Source: CAVSVP01 sp963731125
GTDB lineage: Bacteria; Pseudomonadota; Gammaproteobacteria; Competibacterales; Competibacteraceae
DNA: 64,000 bases
NCBI GenBank assembly: GCA_963731125.1
Contig: CAVSVP010000009.1
Location: forward strand, 852,787-916,786
Direction: 5' to 3'
Shown: one piece after another, positions 16,895-25,992 of the stretch
Numbering within the stretch: position 1 is the first letter of the stretch
Layout of the letters: every line of letters begins with the position of its first letter
Notes under the pieces: generated by a model
What the model was told of the DNA's origin: nothing
Databases searched by the model: none
The model's input: the letters and a program-made list of their open reading frames with translations, nothing else
Translations under genes and position numbers: made by a program

Positions 16895-17851
16895 CTAAGC
16901 AGGCACGCCGACAGTATTCAGCAGCTGCTCCACCAACTCGGTAGGTGAGTACTCCAGGTATTCATTTCCAGGCTGGAGACGATGACCTGTCACCGCTGGT
17001 AACACGGCCTGCACATCTTCAGGCAAAACATGGTTCCGGTGATGCAGGAGCGCCCAAGCCCGAGCCGCCCTCAGTAAGGCGAGTCCTGCACGAGGCGAAA
17101 GTCCGCCGCGGAACAGGGTGGACTGGCGGGTAAAGGCGAGAATGGCTTGGAGATAGTCCAGTAAGGCTGGCGCTACGTGAACTTTGGACACCGCTGCTTG
17201 AATTTCAAGAAGCGCTTCTGGCACCAAGCAAACCGGTAGCTGCATTAACAATTCACGACGCTCTTGCCCCTGGAGCAGGACACGTTCCGCCTGAGCGTCG
17301 GGATAACCCAATGTAATGCGCATTAAAAAGCGATCCAGTTGAGATTCCGGCAAAGGAAAAGTGCCTACTTGACAGGCGGGGTTTTGCGTGGCGATGACAA
17401 AAAACGGTTCAGGAAGTAAGCGTGTCTCGCCTTCGATAGTGACCTGCTTTTCTTCCATCGCTTCCAGCAAGGCGCTTTGGGTTTTGGGCGTTGCGCGGTT
17501 AATTTCATCGGCCAGAATAAACTGAGCAAAAATGGGACCGGGATGAAACACAAAGGTTTCTTGCTGGCGCTGATAGATGGCTGCTCCGAGAATATCCGCC
17601 GGCAGCAAATCGCTAGTGAATTGAATACGTCGATAATGTACGCCCAGCGTACGAGCCAGAGCATGGGCCAACGTTGTTTTACCCATACCCGGTACATCCT
17701 CAATGAGTAAATGCCCGCGGGCCAGCACACAGGTCAAAGCCAAACGGATGGCATGTTCCTTGCCAAGAATCGCTGTACAGACTTGCTCGCTAACCGCTTC
17801 CAGGCGGGCTTGCCGGTCCTGGATAAAAGAAGGTGGATAAATGGCACGCAT
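16895..17851 (-). CDS. MoxR-family AAA+ ATPase
   Basis: A 318-residue AAA+ protein. Walker A is DVPGMGKTTLAHAL (about 52-65), Walker B LADEINRATPKTQ (about 111-123), sensor 1 VIATQNPACQ (about 150-159), and the C-terminal lid has GLSPRAGLALLRAARAWAL. MoxR ATPases act as chaperones for partner complexes containing von Willebrand A domains; the next gene, a DUF58 protein, is the natural partner. It is the first gene of the operon. Confidence 0.93.
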   Translation of the reverse strand: MRAIYPPSFIQDRQARLEAVSEQVCTAILGKEHAIRLALTCVLARGHLLIEDVPGMGKTTLAHALARTLGVHYRRIQFTSDLLPADILGAAIYQRQQETFVFHPGPIFAQFILADEINRATPKTQSALLEAMEEKQVTIEGETRLLPEPFFVIATQNPACQVGTFPLPESQLDRFLMRITLGYPDAQAERVLLQGQERRELLMQLPVCLVPEALLEIQAAVSKVHVAPALLDYLQAILAFTRQSTLFRGGLSPRAGLALLRAARAWALLHHRNHVLPEDVQAVLPAVTGHRLQPGNEYLEYSPTELVEQLLNTVGVPA

Positions 17852-18013
17852 AGTGATAAAGCCGCTCCAAGTTGCTTAGCTAAAATCCTTTTCTCACAAA
17901 AGCTACCAAGACTATATCACATGGTAAGCATGCTATAGTCTGTGGACAAGCCGGGGGCACAATGCCACACAATTGCTGGGACTGTCGCCAGCTCCGTTGA
18001 CCAGCAGAAAATA

Positions 18014-18541
18014 TTAACGCTGAGCAACGCTCAGCGATGTGAGATAACGTCGCATATTTTCCACATAGTGCTCGGCAGAATGCCGAAGTGCCATGCTTTC
18101 TGCTTCCGTTACCTGGCGCACGACCCGTCCGGGTGAACCCATCACCAATGAATTATCAGGGATTTCCTTGCCCTCGGGAAGCAGGGTATTAGCGCCAATG
18201 ATGCAGTTCTTGCCGATCTTTACATTGTTAAGAATGACCGCTTTAATGCCAATTAAACTGTTATCACCAATAGTGCAGCCATGCAACATCACCAGATGCC
18301 CCACCGTGACTCCCTTGCCAAGCGTAAGGGGAATACCCTCGTCCGTATGTAATACCGAGCCATCCTGAATATTGGTGCCTTCTCCGACAACGATGGGTTC
18401 GTTGTCCCCCCTTAGAATGGCGTTGAACCAGACACTAGTACAGTCCTCCAGCACCACAGAACCGATTAACGTAGCATTGTGAGCGATAAAATGTTCTTTG
18501 CCGCGCAACTCGACACGGCGATTTTCAAGACTGAAGAGCAT
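18014..18541 (-). CDS. Gamma-class carbonic anhydrase-like hexapeptide protein
   Basis: A 175-residue left-handed beta-helix protein of the YrdA/CaiE group. Repeated hexapeptide turns run through the middle (for example LIGIKAVILNNVKIGKNC), and metal-binding histidines lie in LHTDEG, VGHLVMLHGC. The C-terminus has the helix ESMALRHSAEHYVEN. Members bind zinc and resemble gamma carbonic anhydrase, though many are inactive on CO2. It stands alone between the MoxR operon and potC. Confidence 0.88.
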   Translation of the reverse strand: MLFSLENRRVELRGKEHFIAHNATLIGSVVLEDCTSVWFNAILRGDNEPIVVGEGTNIQDGSVLHTDEGIPLTLGKGVTVGHLVMLHGCTIGDNSLIGIKAVILNNVKIGKNCIIGANTLLPEGKEIPDNSLVMGSPGRVVRQVTEAESMALRHSAEHYVENMRRYLTSLSVAQR

Positions 18542-18644
18542 TTCTAATCCCCTTGGTTACTATTACCGACCAGGTTTGGTTTCGATTCGGCCAGTAGTTG
18601 TTGCAAAGCTAATCAGAAACTTTCTCTACCGAAGCGACATCTCT

Positions 18645-19418
18645 TTAATGCCTTTCCCGCAGCAGAGCCTGAGCGATTACCACCAATACTAAGGTTAACC
18701 CGAACATCACCGTGCATAATGCATTGACTTCAGGTTTAACCCCCAGTCGCACCATAGAATAGATTTTAAGGGGCAGGATCTCAAAGGTAGGCCCAGTGAC
18801 AAAAAAACTAATAATGACGTCGTCCATGGACAGAGTAAAGCTCAGCAGCCAACTGGCGATCACCGCCGGCATCAGCAGCGGCAGCAGCACTTGAGCGAAT
18901 GTCTGAAATTCATTAGCCCCCAGATCCTTAGCAGCTTCGATAAGATTATTATCAAAGCCGCTGATCCGGCCTAGCACCGTTACCACAACGAAGGGAATAC
19001 AAAACGTAATATGGGCCATCAGCAGGGTCCAAAAACCTAGTTGAAGCTGCAGACTAACGAATAAAATCAGCAGAGAAATTCCCATGACGATATCCGGCGC
19101 CATGATCAGAATAAAAATCAAACCGTTTAGCAACGGCTTGCCGAAAAATTGATAGCGGTATAGCGCTACCGCCCCCATGGTGCCAATGACCGTCGCTGTC
19201 GTCGCCGATAGCAAGGCAATGGTTACCGAATTGAAGGCCACTTGTAGCAGTTCAGTATCAGTGAGCAAACTCGTGTACCAGTCCCGCGTGAAGCCCTGCC
19301 ACGTCAGCGAATACTTGGAATCATTGAAAGAGTAGATGATCAGTACAGCAATGGGAAAGTAAAGAAATCCATATACCAAAAGCAAATACATGTACTGTGC
19401 TGTGCGCTTCAGTGCCAT
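18645..19418 (-). CDS. potC: Spermidine/putrescine ABC transporter permease PotC
   Basis: A 257-residue inner-membrane permease with six predicted spans. The cytoplasmic EAA loop that contacts the ATPase is EAAKDLGANEFQTF (about 154-167). Length and sequence match PotC. It follows potB by 46 bases in a potA-potB-potC order. No potD follows here; a binding protein of that family lies at 44081-45106. Confidence 0.93.
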   Translation of the reverse strand: MALKRTAQYMYLLLVYGFLYFPIAVLIIYSFNDSKYSLTWQGFTRDWYTSLLTDTELLQVAFNSVTIALLSATTATVIGTMGAVALYRYQFFGKPLLNGLIFILIMAPDIVMGISLLILFVSLQLQLGFWTLLMAHITFCIPFVVVTVLGRISGFDNNLIEAAKDLGANEFQTFAQVLLPLLMPAVIASWLLSFTLSMDDVIISFFVTGPTFEILPLKIYSMVRLGVKPEVNALCTVMFGLTLVLVVIAQALLRERH

Positions 19419-19464
19419 TTGCTACGCCTGCTAAAGGAAAACCTTTTGGAACTGCTGACGCATC

Positions 19465-20319
19465 CTATACCGGCCCCCAGCGAGTGGCGCGTTTGGTGCT
19501 AAGATAGTAGGCCCATAATAACAGGCCCATGATGAGCGTTAGCATGACACTGGCCGCCGAACCGAAGGGCCAATCACGGGCTGTCAAAAATTGATCGCGG
19601 ATCAGATTGCCGACTAACAAGCTCTTGGCTCCGCCTAGCATATCCGGAATAAAAAACATACCTAAGGCCGGCAGAAACACCAGCATACTGCCAGCGATGA
19701 TGCCAGGCAGAGTTAACGGCAGGGCTATCTTCAGGAAAACCCGTATCTTACCTGCTCCTAAATCCCGCGCGGCTTCAATGAGCCGGGTATCCAGTTTTTC
19801 CAGGGCGGCGTACAAGGGCAACACCATGAAGGGCAACAGTGCATAGACTAAACCGCTTAGCACCGCGATGTCGGTGTAGAGAAGTTCCAGGGGTTCAGGA
19901 ATGATTCCTAGTGCTAGCAGCAACTGATTCAGAACCCCTTTGGTCTTCAAGATAATGACCATTGCGTAAGTGCGCACCAGGGAACTGGTCCAAAAGGGAA
20001 TAATGACCAGTAACAACAGCAAAGGACGCCACCGTTTCGGCATCCGGGTCAACAAATAAGCAAAGGGATAGCCTGCCAATAAACACAGTAATGTGGTCAG
20101 CGCCGCCAAATAGAAGGACTCCCAAAGAACTCCCAGATAAAGGGGGTCCAGTAGACGCCAATAATTCTGTAGCGTAACGGCAAAGACAACGAACTCAGTC
20201 GAACCCCGTTGCATAAAACTAGCCGCGAAAACCATTAGATTGGGAAGCAAAGCGAAGATGATCAACCAGATCCAAATGCTACCCAGAGAGAGGTTTTTAA
20301 AAAATCTATTCGTTTTCAT
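19465..20319 (-). CDS. potB: Spermidine/putrescine ABC transporter permease PotB
   Basis: A 284-residue permease with six spans and the EAA loop EAARDLGAGKIRVF (about 183-196). It partners PotC in the membrane channel for polyamine import. The start overlaps the last 14 bases of potA, so the two are translationally coupled. No defect is visible. Confidence 0.93.
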   Translation of the reverse strand: MKTNRFFKNLSLGSIWIWLIIFALLPNLMVFAASFMQRGSTEFVVFAVTLQNYWRLLDPLYLGVLWESFYLAALTTLLCLLAGYPFAYLLTRMPKRWRPLLLLLVIIPFWTSSLVRTYAMVIILKTKGVLNQLLLALGIIPEPLELLYTDIAVLSGLVYALLPFMVLPLYAALEKLDTRLIEAARDLGAGKIRVFLKIALPLTLPGIIAGSMLVFLPALGMFFIPDMLGGAKSLLVGNLIRDQFLTARDWPFGSAASVMLTLIMGLLLWAYYLSTKRATRWGPV

Positions 20320-21418
20320 GGGGTAGAATCACTTCCCAATCGTGAACCCAGTCTACATAGACTCGCTCGCCCATCCGAAAATCGAGATCACCACAGGCTG
20401 GATCTTCTTCATTGAAAAATTGGGTAGTGGACAACGGGTCACCGTTTTCTAGGCGCAGCATCATATCAACGGTGCTACCCTTATAGATCACTTCTTCCAC
20501 GCTAGCCGGAAAGAAGTCAGTCATTTCCTCGGGCGTACCCTCCGCTTCACGCCAGATGCGCAGATCTTCGGGACGCAGCAACACATTGACATGGTCAGCG
20601 GCGGCGAAAGCCGAAGGAGATTTTAAGGTGATGGTTTTGCCGTAAAGAAGAATGTCGTAATAGGGAGCTCTAGCCGTAATAATCTTTCCCGGAAGCACAT
20701 TGATTTCACCTACGAACCGGGCCACGAAAAGGTTTTGAGGAGTTTCGTATATTTCTCGGGGTGTGCCAATTTGTTCAATCGCCCCAGCATTCATTACCGC
20801 AATCCGATCCGACATGGAAAGCGCTTCCTCCTGATCATGGGTGACGAAGATGAAAGTAATGCCCAGCCCACGCTGTAACTGCTTCAATTCAACCTGCATC
20901 GTCCTGCGCAGTTTATAATCCAAGGCACTCAATGATTCGTCTAGAAGCAACACGAGGGGTTTGTTAACCACGGCCCGCGCCACGGCCACCCGCTGCTGTT
21001 GGCCACCGGAGAGCTGTTCCGGCTTGCGCTCGGCCAATGCCTCCAACTGAACCATCCGCAGGATTTCCAGCACCTGTTCCCGCAGCGCACGTCCGTTGAC
21101 ACACTGGATACGGGGTCCGAAGGCCACGTTCTCAAATACGGTTAGATGAGGAAACAGGGCATAACTCTGAAAGACCGTGTTCACATGACGCTGTTCTGGG
21201 GCCAGACCACGCATGTCTTGGCCATCGATTATCACACTACCGCGGGTGGGCTCTTCAAAACCGGCGAGCAACCTTAGGACGGTGGTTTTGCCGCAGCCAG
21301 AGGGACCCAGCAGAGTGATAAACTCGCCAGGTCTAACCTGCAAATCGATATCCCGCAAGACGGTGTGGGCACCATAGGATTTCGAGACAGAATGCAGTTC
21401 GATTACAAATTGGCTCAT
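20306..21418 (-). CDS. potA: Polyamine ABC transporter ATPase PotA
   Basis: A 370-residue ATPase. Walker A GPSGCGKTT, signature LSGGQQQR, Walker B LLLDES and the switch histidine in THDQEEAL are all intact, followed by a C-terminal TOBE domain. The frame is open further upstream, but ATG at 21418 has GGAGAG at good spacing and begins MSQFVIELHSVSKSYG, the usual N-terminus. It powers uptake through PotBC and heads the operon. It is divergent from the ABM gene at 21571. Confidence 0.94.
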   Translation of the reverse strand: MSQFVIELHSVSKSYGAHTVLRDIDLQVRPGEFITLLGPSGCGKTTVLRLLAGFEEPTRGSVIIDGQDMRGLAPEQRHVNTVFQSYALFPHLTVFENVAFGPRIQCVNGRALREQVLEILRMVQLEALAERKPEQLSGGQQQRVAVARAVVNKPLVLLLDESLSALDYKLRRTMQVELKQLQRGLGITFIFVTHDQEEALSMSDRIAVMNAGAIEQIGTPREIYETPQNLFVARFVGEINVLPGKIITARAPYYDILLYGKTITLKSPSAFAAADHVNVLLRPEDLRIWREAEGTPEEMTDFFPASVEEVIYKGSTVDMMLRLENGDPLSTTQFFNEEDPACGDLDFRMGERVYVDWVHDWEVILPHENE

Positions 21419-21537
21419 GAGCACTCTCCAGTGTTTGGGCTGGGAACGAAACTCCATAATGTGGTCAAAACGCCAAACCGAAATGATTTCTGCAAAGTGC
21501 AGCGACGTTTTCTTTAGAGTGCGGCCGAGAACAAATT

Positions 21538-21557
21538 GCTAGCTAACATTAGCTAGC
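21538..21557 (+). promoter_or_regulatory. Perfect 7-bp inverted repeat beside the ABM-gene ribosome site
   Basis: GCTAGCT at 21538-21544 and AGCTAGC at 21551-21557 are separated by six bases. The right arm runs directly into the ribosome-binding sequence GAGGAGGAG before the ATG at 21571. It could be a repressor operator or an RNA hairpin that hides the ribosome site. Confidence 0.5.
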
Positions 21558-21570
21558 GAGGAGGAGATAT

Positions 21571-21882
21571 ATGTTTGTTGTTGCAAATCGCGTCCCCGTG
21601 GCATCAGGTTGGGAGGAATCGTTCGAAGAGCGCTTTCGTCGGCGAGCAGGTCAAGTGGAAAAACAGGCCGGTTTTGTGCGCATGGAAATTCTTAAACCGG
21701 TGAGCCAAGAGACTCCCTATGTGGTGCTTACAGCATGGGAATCGCAGGCGGCCTTCCAGGCCTGGCTTGGCAGTGATGATTTTAAGGCCGCCCATCGCAA
21801 CCCGCTGCCCAAGGAAGCCTTTATCGGCGAGGGCAAGTTGGAACAGTATGAGATCATTATTGCAGTGCAACGAGAATCGTAA
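21571..21882 (+). CDS. Antibiotic-biosynthesis-monooxygenase (ABM) domain protein
   Basis: A 103-residue protein with the dimeric alpha/beta-barrel ABM fold. The start MFVVANRVPVASGWEESFE and the middle YVVLTAWESQAAFQAWL match the IsdG/HmoA-like branch, members of which degrade haem or oxidise small aromatics. A very strong ribosome site (GAGGAGGAG) precedes the ATG. It is a single gene between the divergent potA and the convergent aldehyde dehydrogenase. Haem degradation is possible but not shown by the sequence. Confidence 0.8.
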   Translation: MFVVANRVPVASGWEESFEERFRRRAGQVEKQAGFVRMEILKPVSQETPYVVLTAWESQAAFQAWLGSDDFKAAHRNPLPKEAFIGEGKLEQYEIIIAVQRES

Positions 21883-21904
21883 ACAACCCGATGACGAAGC
21901 TCTG

Positions 21905-23497
21905 CTATTTTGTAAACATTCTCATGGAGAGTATGGCAAAACGGATAAAACCAAGCAGTCGCTTGCTTAAACTGTGGCCATAAAAAAAGTCGACGGTGCC
22001 CCTTAACCCTTTATAAACCGCCTCGCTATAGGGATGCCAGAAGACGTTGCGCTTGGAAAAATACAGCATCTCTTTGATGATCACTTGGGGCTCTGTCATT
22101 TCGTCAAACCCCAGTTCGCCGTGGCTACGGCCGATGCCAGATTCTTTCAAACCTCCCCAAGGCGTTTCCGCCATGCCATGGCTGAGCAGATGGTCATTGA
22201 CGGTAATCACACCGGAATGGATACGTCGGCCAATATCCGCGGCCTGACGAGCACTATTGGACCAGATGGAACCAGTCAGTCCCAGATGAGAATCGTTAGC
22301 CAGCGTAATGGCTTTTTCCATATCATCCACCGGCATGACGCCCAGCACCGGCCCAAACGTTTCTTCACGCATGATCTCCATGGTATGATCGACGTTGGTT
22401 AGCACGGTCGCCGGGAAAAAGTTGGCATGGGCGTAGGCCTTGTGAATTTTAGCCTGCGCGTGAATGGTAGCACCTTTGGCCAGAGCATCGTCTACCTGGT
22501 GTTGGATAGTTTTGAGCTGACGCTCAGTGCACATGGCACCAAGGTCTACGTTGTAATCCAAGTCAGGCCCCTGGCGCAACGCATCGACGCGTTCCTTAAG
22601 CAGTTTGAGAAACGGCTGATAAACGTCCTTATGGACGTAAATCCGTTCCACGCCACCACAGGATTGGCCGCTGTTCTGGAGACCCGCCCAAATAGCGCCG
22701 TTTACTGCTCGTTCCAAATTCGCATCCGAGCATACCAGCATAGGATCGTTGCCACCTAGTTCTAATGAGACCGGTGTTAACGTTTCCGCAGCCTTTGCCA
22801 TTAACGCCTTGCCCACCGGGACCGAACCGGTAAAAAAAAGTTTATCGACGTGATTGCCGGGTTCTAGAAAGATCTGGCTGATTAAGCTCCCAGCAATGTT
22901 TAGGTGGGTAAACACACCGTCTGGCAGTCCGATGGCTTCCACCATCTCGGCAAGCTTGATGCCTACCATTTGAGTTTCGGCTGCTGTCTTGAATACGACC
23001 GTGTTACCCGCTAATAGAGCAGGCACAATCTCATGCATCGGAATACCCAGCGGGTAATTCCAGGGCGCAATAATGCCAATAACACCGAAAGGCAGCCGGT
23101 AAATTTTGCTGCTTTTGTTAAAGAACAGCAAGGCACCGCCGCGTATTCGCCTGGGCTTGAGAAAACGCTTAGCGTTTCTGGCATAGTAAGTGGTCGCCAT
23201 AATACTCGGCAGCACCTCGGTCGCAAGCGCCTCCACACGGGTCTTACCGACGTCCTTAGAAATGGTGTCGCTTACCTCGTCAGCATGTTCAACCAGATAA
23301 TCACGCAGGCGACGGATATAGCGCACTCGCTCTTTAAGAGGCAATGCTCCCCAAGCCTGCTGTGCTTTGCGAGCGTGGATAATCGCCTCCCGACCCTCGT
23401 CGGGCGTATGGATTGGCGAATAGCCAATGATTTCACCAGTGGCTGGATTAATAGAGGTTGTCTTATTAAGATCGACAACGGTTTGTGGGGTGCTCAT
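21905..23497 (-). CDS. NAD(P)-dependent aldehyde dehydrogenase
   Basis: A 530-residue enzyme of the ALDH superfamily. The general-base motif ELGGNDP (about 245-251) and the catalytic Cys in NSGQSCGGVERIYV (about 279) are present, as is the cofactor region FTGSVPVGKALM. It is some 40-50 residues longer than typical because of a C-terminal tail with aromatic and hydrophobic stretches (FFYGHSLSKRLLGFIRFAIL), as in membrane-associated ALDHs. Succinate-semialdehyde or fatty aldehydes are possible substrates; the sequence does not decide. It is transcribed alone. Confidence 0.88.
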   Translation of the reverse strand: MSTPQTVVDLNKTTSINPATGEIIGYSPIHTPDEGREAIIHARKAQQAWGALPLKERVRYIRRLRDYLVEHADEVSDTISKDVGKTRVEALATEVLPSIMATTYYARNAKRFLKPRRIRGGALLFFNKSSKIYRLPFGVIGIIAPWNYPLGIPMHEIVPALLAGNTVVFKTAAETQMVGIKLAEMVEAIGLPDGVFTHLNIAGSLISQIFLEPGNHVDKLFFTGSVPVGKALMAKAAETLTPVSLELGGNDPMLVCSDANLERAVNGAIWAGLQNSGQSCGGVERIYVHKDVYQPFLKLLKERVDALRQGPDLDYNVDLGAMCTERQLKTIQHQVDDALAKGATIHAQAKIHKAYAHANFFPATVLTNVDHTMEIMREETFGPVLGVMPVDDMEKAITLANDSHLGLTGSIWSNSARQAADIGRRIHSGVITVNDHLLSHGMAETPWGGLKESGIGRSHGELGFDEMTEPQVIIKEMLYFSKRNVFWHPYSEAVYKGLRGTVDFFYGHSLSKRLLGFIRFAILSMRMFTK

Positions 23498-23826
23498 CGG
23501 ATACTCTCCGGGAAATAGCTTCTATATACCGTAATCCAAATGCGTCGTGAACCGGTAGGCGCCGTGTAGACGCCGCTCCAAAAAATCCCGATTCTATTAA
23601 GCCATCTTATTGATTTTACGCTTGTTGAATTTTTTTGCTTGTAAGAAATGGTTTTTTTGGATGAAAACAGGGCAGAATGTGTCGCCGGCACCGAGACTTT
23701 ATGGAGGCTCTCTCTAGAAAAAGCAACCGCTAAGCGATTAAACTGTTTGCTATCCATGCCTTTTTTCTGTAAAGAACAAAAACTGCATTTTGTTCTAAAT
23801 GATTCTTTGATTTTTAAAATGATTTG
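23498..23826. other. Divergent intergenic region with promoters of two genes
   Basis: About 330 bases between the divergent aldehyde dehydrogenase and DUF1820 genes. It is AT-rich with several T-runs, holds a perfect 9-bp inverted repeat near its right end (listed separately), and contains no convincing reading frame. Confidence 0.5.
23773..23796. promoter_or_regulatory. Perfect 9-bp inverted repeat upstream of the DUF1820 gene
   Basis: AGAACAAAA at 23773-23781 and TTTTGTTCT at 23788-23796 flank a 6-base centre. It ends about 30 bases before the DUF1820 start, a position suited to an operator. The protein that might bind it is unknown. Confidence 0.45.
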
Positions 23827-24177
23827 ATGATGAGCAGCACTGCTAGAAGTATTTACAAAGTGATTTTTGTTAATCAAGGTAAAATTTACGAGCTTTACGC
23901 CCGGCGTATTTACCAGGGTGACCTCTACGGTTTTATTGAAGCAGAAGAATTACTCTTTGGTGAGCAGTCTTCTATGTTGGTAAATCCTGCCGAGGAACGC
24001 TTACAAGGCGAATTTGCCGGAGTACGGCGTACTTTTATTCCCATTCATTCCGTGGTACGCATCGATGAAGTGGAAAAGGAGGGTATTAGCAAAATTCGCG
24101 CTAAGGGCGAGCCCGCCGATAATATTGCGACTTTCCCTGGCCCCCTTTATCCGCCTGGCGGTAACCGTAAGGACTGA
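23827..24177 (+). CDS. DUF1820 family protein
   Basis: A protein of about 116 residues matching DUF1820: IYKVIFVNQGKIYELYARR near the N-terminus, YGFIEAEELLFGE, VNPAEERLQGEF and a C-terminal IDEVEKEGISKI. The family is found mainly in gamma- and betaproteobacteria and has no known function. Several start codons are adjacent (TTG, ATG, ATG at 23824-23832) and the ribosome site is weak, so the exact start is uncertain. Confidence 0.88.
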   Translation: MMSSTARSIYKVIFVNQGKIYELYARRIYQGDLYGFIEAEELLFGEQSSMLVNPAEERLQGEFAGVRRTFIPIHSVVRIDEVEKEGISKIRAKGEPADNIATFPGPLYPPGGNRKD

Positions 24178-24283
24178 CACCATAATACCTGTGTGCGGTC
24201 GGCAGTTTTTTATTTAGCTGAGGTTATGGCTGCCCACCGCCTTACGGATTGGTCTTACGCTGTCAAACTACCCGTTTCTTGAC

Positions 24284-25210
24284 CTAGCATCTCACCTGCG
24301 CCAGCACCGGATCGTGATCACTAGCCTGTTCATGCATTGAGCTGTCGCTATTGACATGAGGAATCCGGATCACGGCATTGCGCTGCAACGAACGACTGAC
24401 CAGGATGTGATCCAGCGTAAGCGGACGACCGCCATGACGCCGAGTGTAGCAAAGCTCCTTTGGGACCTCCTCTAGGAGATTCTTCAACATGTCACCTTTG
24501 AGAATTTTCAGGGTCTTGGACCCCCGCAGGTCGTTCATATCACCAAGCACCACCAGGCGGGCCTGTGGATCGCAGGCTAATAAGTTAGTGACAAAGCCGC
24601 GCACGACTTCCGCTTGGGCATGACGTTGTTTTTTTGTATATTCTTTTTCTCGTTCGCTAGTAGCACGCATGGATTTGAGATGACAGGCAATGACAAACAA
24701 CGGTTTATCGTTTGTGCTAAATTCTCCGGCCAGCACTCTGCGACTGGGCGCCCAATGGCGACCGAGATCACCTTGGAAAGCTGGATGTTCGGGAGCAATC
24801 CGTCCCGGACTCAGCGTTAGTGCCGGACGACCCGCTAAGAATCGAATACCCGTAGCGGCTTTGGGTCCCGCTCGGCCTCGGTCCACGAATTCCACACGCT
24901 GAGGGTTAAACAAAAAACCAATCCGGATATTAAAACTCGGATGTCCCCCCTCCTGATTGACCAGCGGCGGCACTTCACGGAAATCATAAGTAGGACCACT
25001 AGCCCCTATTATCGCTTTTATCAGACCTTGATAGGCGGCATCGGCCGGCACGCTTTGCTCGGCGTCAAAACTTAGCGCCTTGACCTCTTGCACGGCTAAA
25101 ATGTCTGGACCCTTCAACTCGTTTACAATAATTTTTCCTAAGCGTGCCAGACGTTCGCGTGGAGCGTCCGCTCCTAGGTTGCATAGGTTGAAGGTCGCAA
25201 GGGTAAGCAT
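24284..25210 (-). CDS. Endonuclease/exonuclease/phosphatase-fold protein
   Basis: About 308 residues of the EEP superfamily. The family motifs are in order: ATFNLCNLG (metal site start), ILAVQEVK (catalytic Glu), IACHLKSMR, VVLGDMNDLRGS (Asp/Asn pair) and TLDHILVS, ending in ASDHDPVLA. The frame is open for 82 codons upstream, but that part overlaps the divergent gene and looks non-coding, so ATG at 25210 is chosen. A DNase or phosphodiesterase role is likely; the substrate is unknown. Confidence 0.85.
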   Translation of the reverse strand: MLTLATFNLCNLGADAPRERLARLGKIIVNELKGPDILAVQEVKALSFDAEQSVPADAAYQGLIKAIIGASGPTYDFREVPPLVNQEGGHPSFNIRIGFLFNPQRVEFVDRGRAGPKAATGIRFLAGRPALTLSPGRIAPEHPAFQGDLGRHWAPSRRVLAGEFSTNDKPLFVIACHLKSMRATSEREKEYTKKQRHAQAEVVRGFVTNLLACDPQARLVVLGDMNDLRGSKTLKILKGDMLKNLLEEVPKELCYTRRHGGRPLTLDHILVSRSLQRNAVIRIPHVNSDSSMHEQASDHDPVLAQVRC

Positions 25211-25254
25211 GGTTTCTTTCAGTGAGGCAATTTCATTTGATAAATTTGTATACA

Positions 25255-25980
25255 ATGCTGCAGCGATCCTTAATTCATTTGCAATGGATCTCATTTTCCA
25301 TACTGGCTTTGCTGGCAGCGTTGTTGCTCGCCTGGCAAGTGCTTGCCAAAACCAATTTTCTGTTTCCTCTCTGGTACGAAATCTTAACAATCGACCAAAC
25401 CATCGCCACTTACGGTCCCAAGAACCGCTATCGCAATCATTTCGAAAACACGACAAAAACCGAACGAGTAAGGCTTTTCGGTAAGCTTGTTGAGGCCATT
25501 CATCAGCACGGCAGAGGCTTGGAGGCTATTGTTTACCACGATTTTAAAGGCCGTCCTATCGCCAGTTTTTTAACACCACCCGAAATTCTACACTTAAGGG
25601 ATGTTGCTCGTCTTATTGATCTCTCGCTGGCGACGGGTTGGGGAGCGTTGCTTTTACTGCCGGTGCTCATAAAATTGCTGGCACTGCAAAAGCAGCCGAT
25701 GCCATCTTTAAGCCAGCATCTGCTAAGAATAACGTTGGGACTAGTGGTAATTAGTGGCACCATCCTGCTGATCGGACCGGTTAAGGTATTCTATGGCTTG
25801 CATACCTGGTTGTTTCCGCAAGAGCACCCTTGGTTTTTCTATTACGAAGATTCCTTGATGACCATGCTGATGCAAGCCCCGGCCATCTTCGGTTATATCA
25901 CCCTTACCCTAGCAGCCTCGGGTATGCTGTTTTTGCTAGGAATTCTAGCCTTAGCGAAAAAATGTTATCCGCGTTTCTAA
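25255..25980 (+). CDS. DUF1461 (TIGR01906-like) membrane protein
   Basis: About 241 residues with four predicted membrane spans (ISFSILALLAALLLAW near the N-terminus, GWGALLLLPVLIKLLAL, LGLVVISGTILLIGP and a C-terminal TLAASGMLFLLGILAL). A soluble loop includes HPWFFYYEDSLM. This layout matches the DUF1461 integral membrane family of unknown function. ATG at 25255 is preferred; a GTG at 25222 is an alternative. The start region is only about 45 bases from the divergent nuclease-fold gene, so the promoters overlap. Confidence 0.72.
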   Translation: MLQRSLIHLQWISFSILALLAALLLAWQVLAKTNFLFPLWYEILTIDQTIATYGPKNRYRNHFENTTKTERVRLFGKLVEAIHQHGRGLEAIVYHDFKGRPIASFLTPPEILHLRDVARLIDLSLATGWGALLLLPVLIKLLALQKQPMPSLSQHLLRITLGLVVISGTILLIGPVKVFYGLHTWLFPQEHPWFFYYEDSLMTMLMQAPAIFGYITLTLAASGMLFLLGILALAKKCYPRF

Positions 25981-25992
25981 GTGCAGCGTGTG

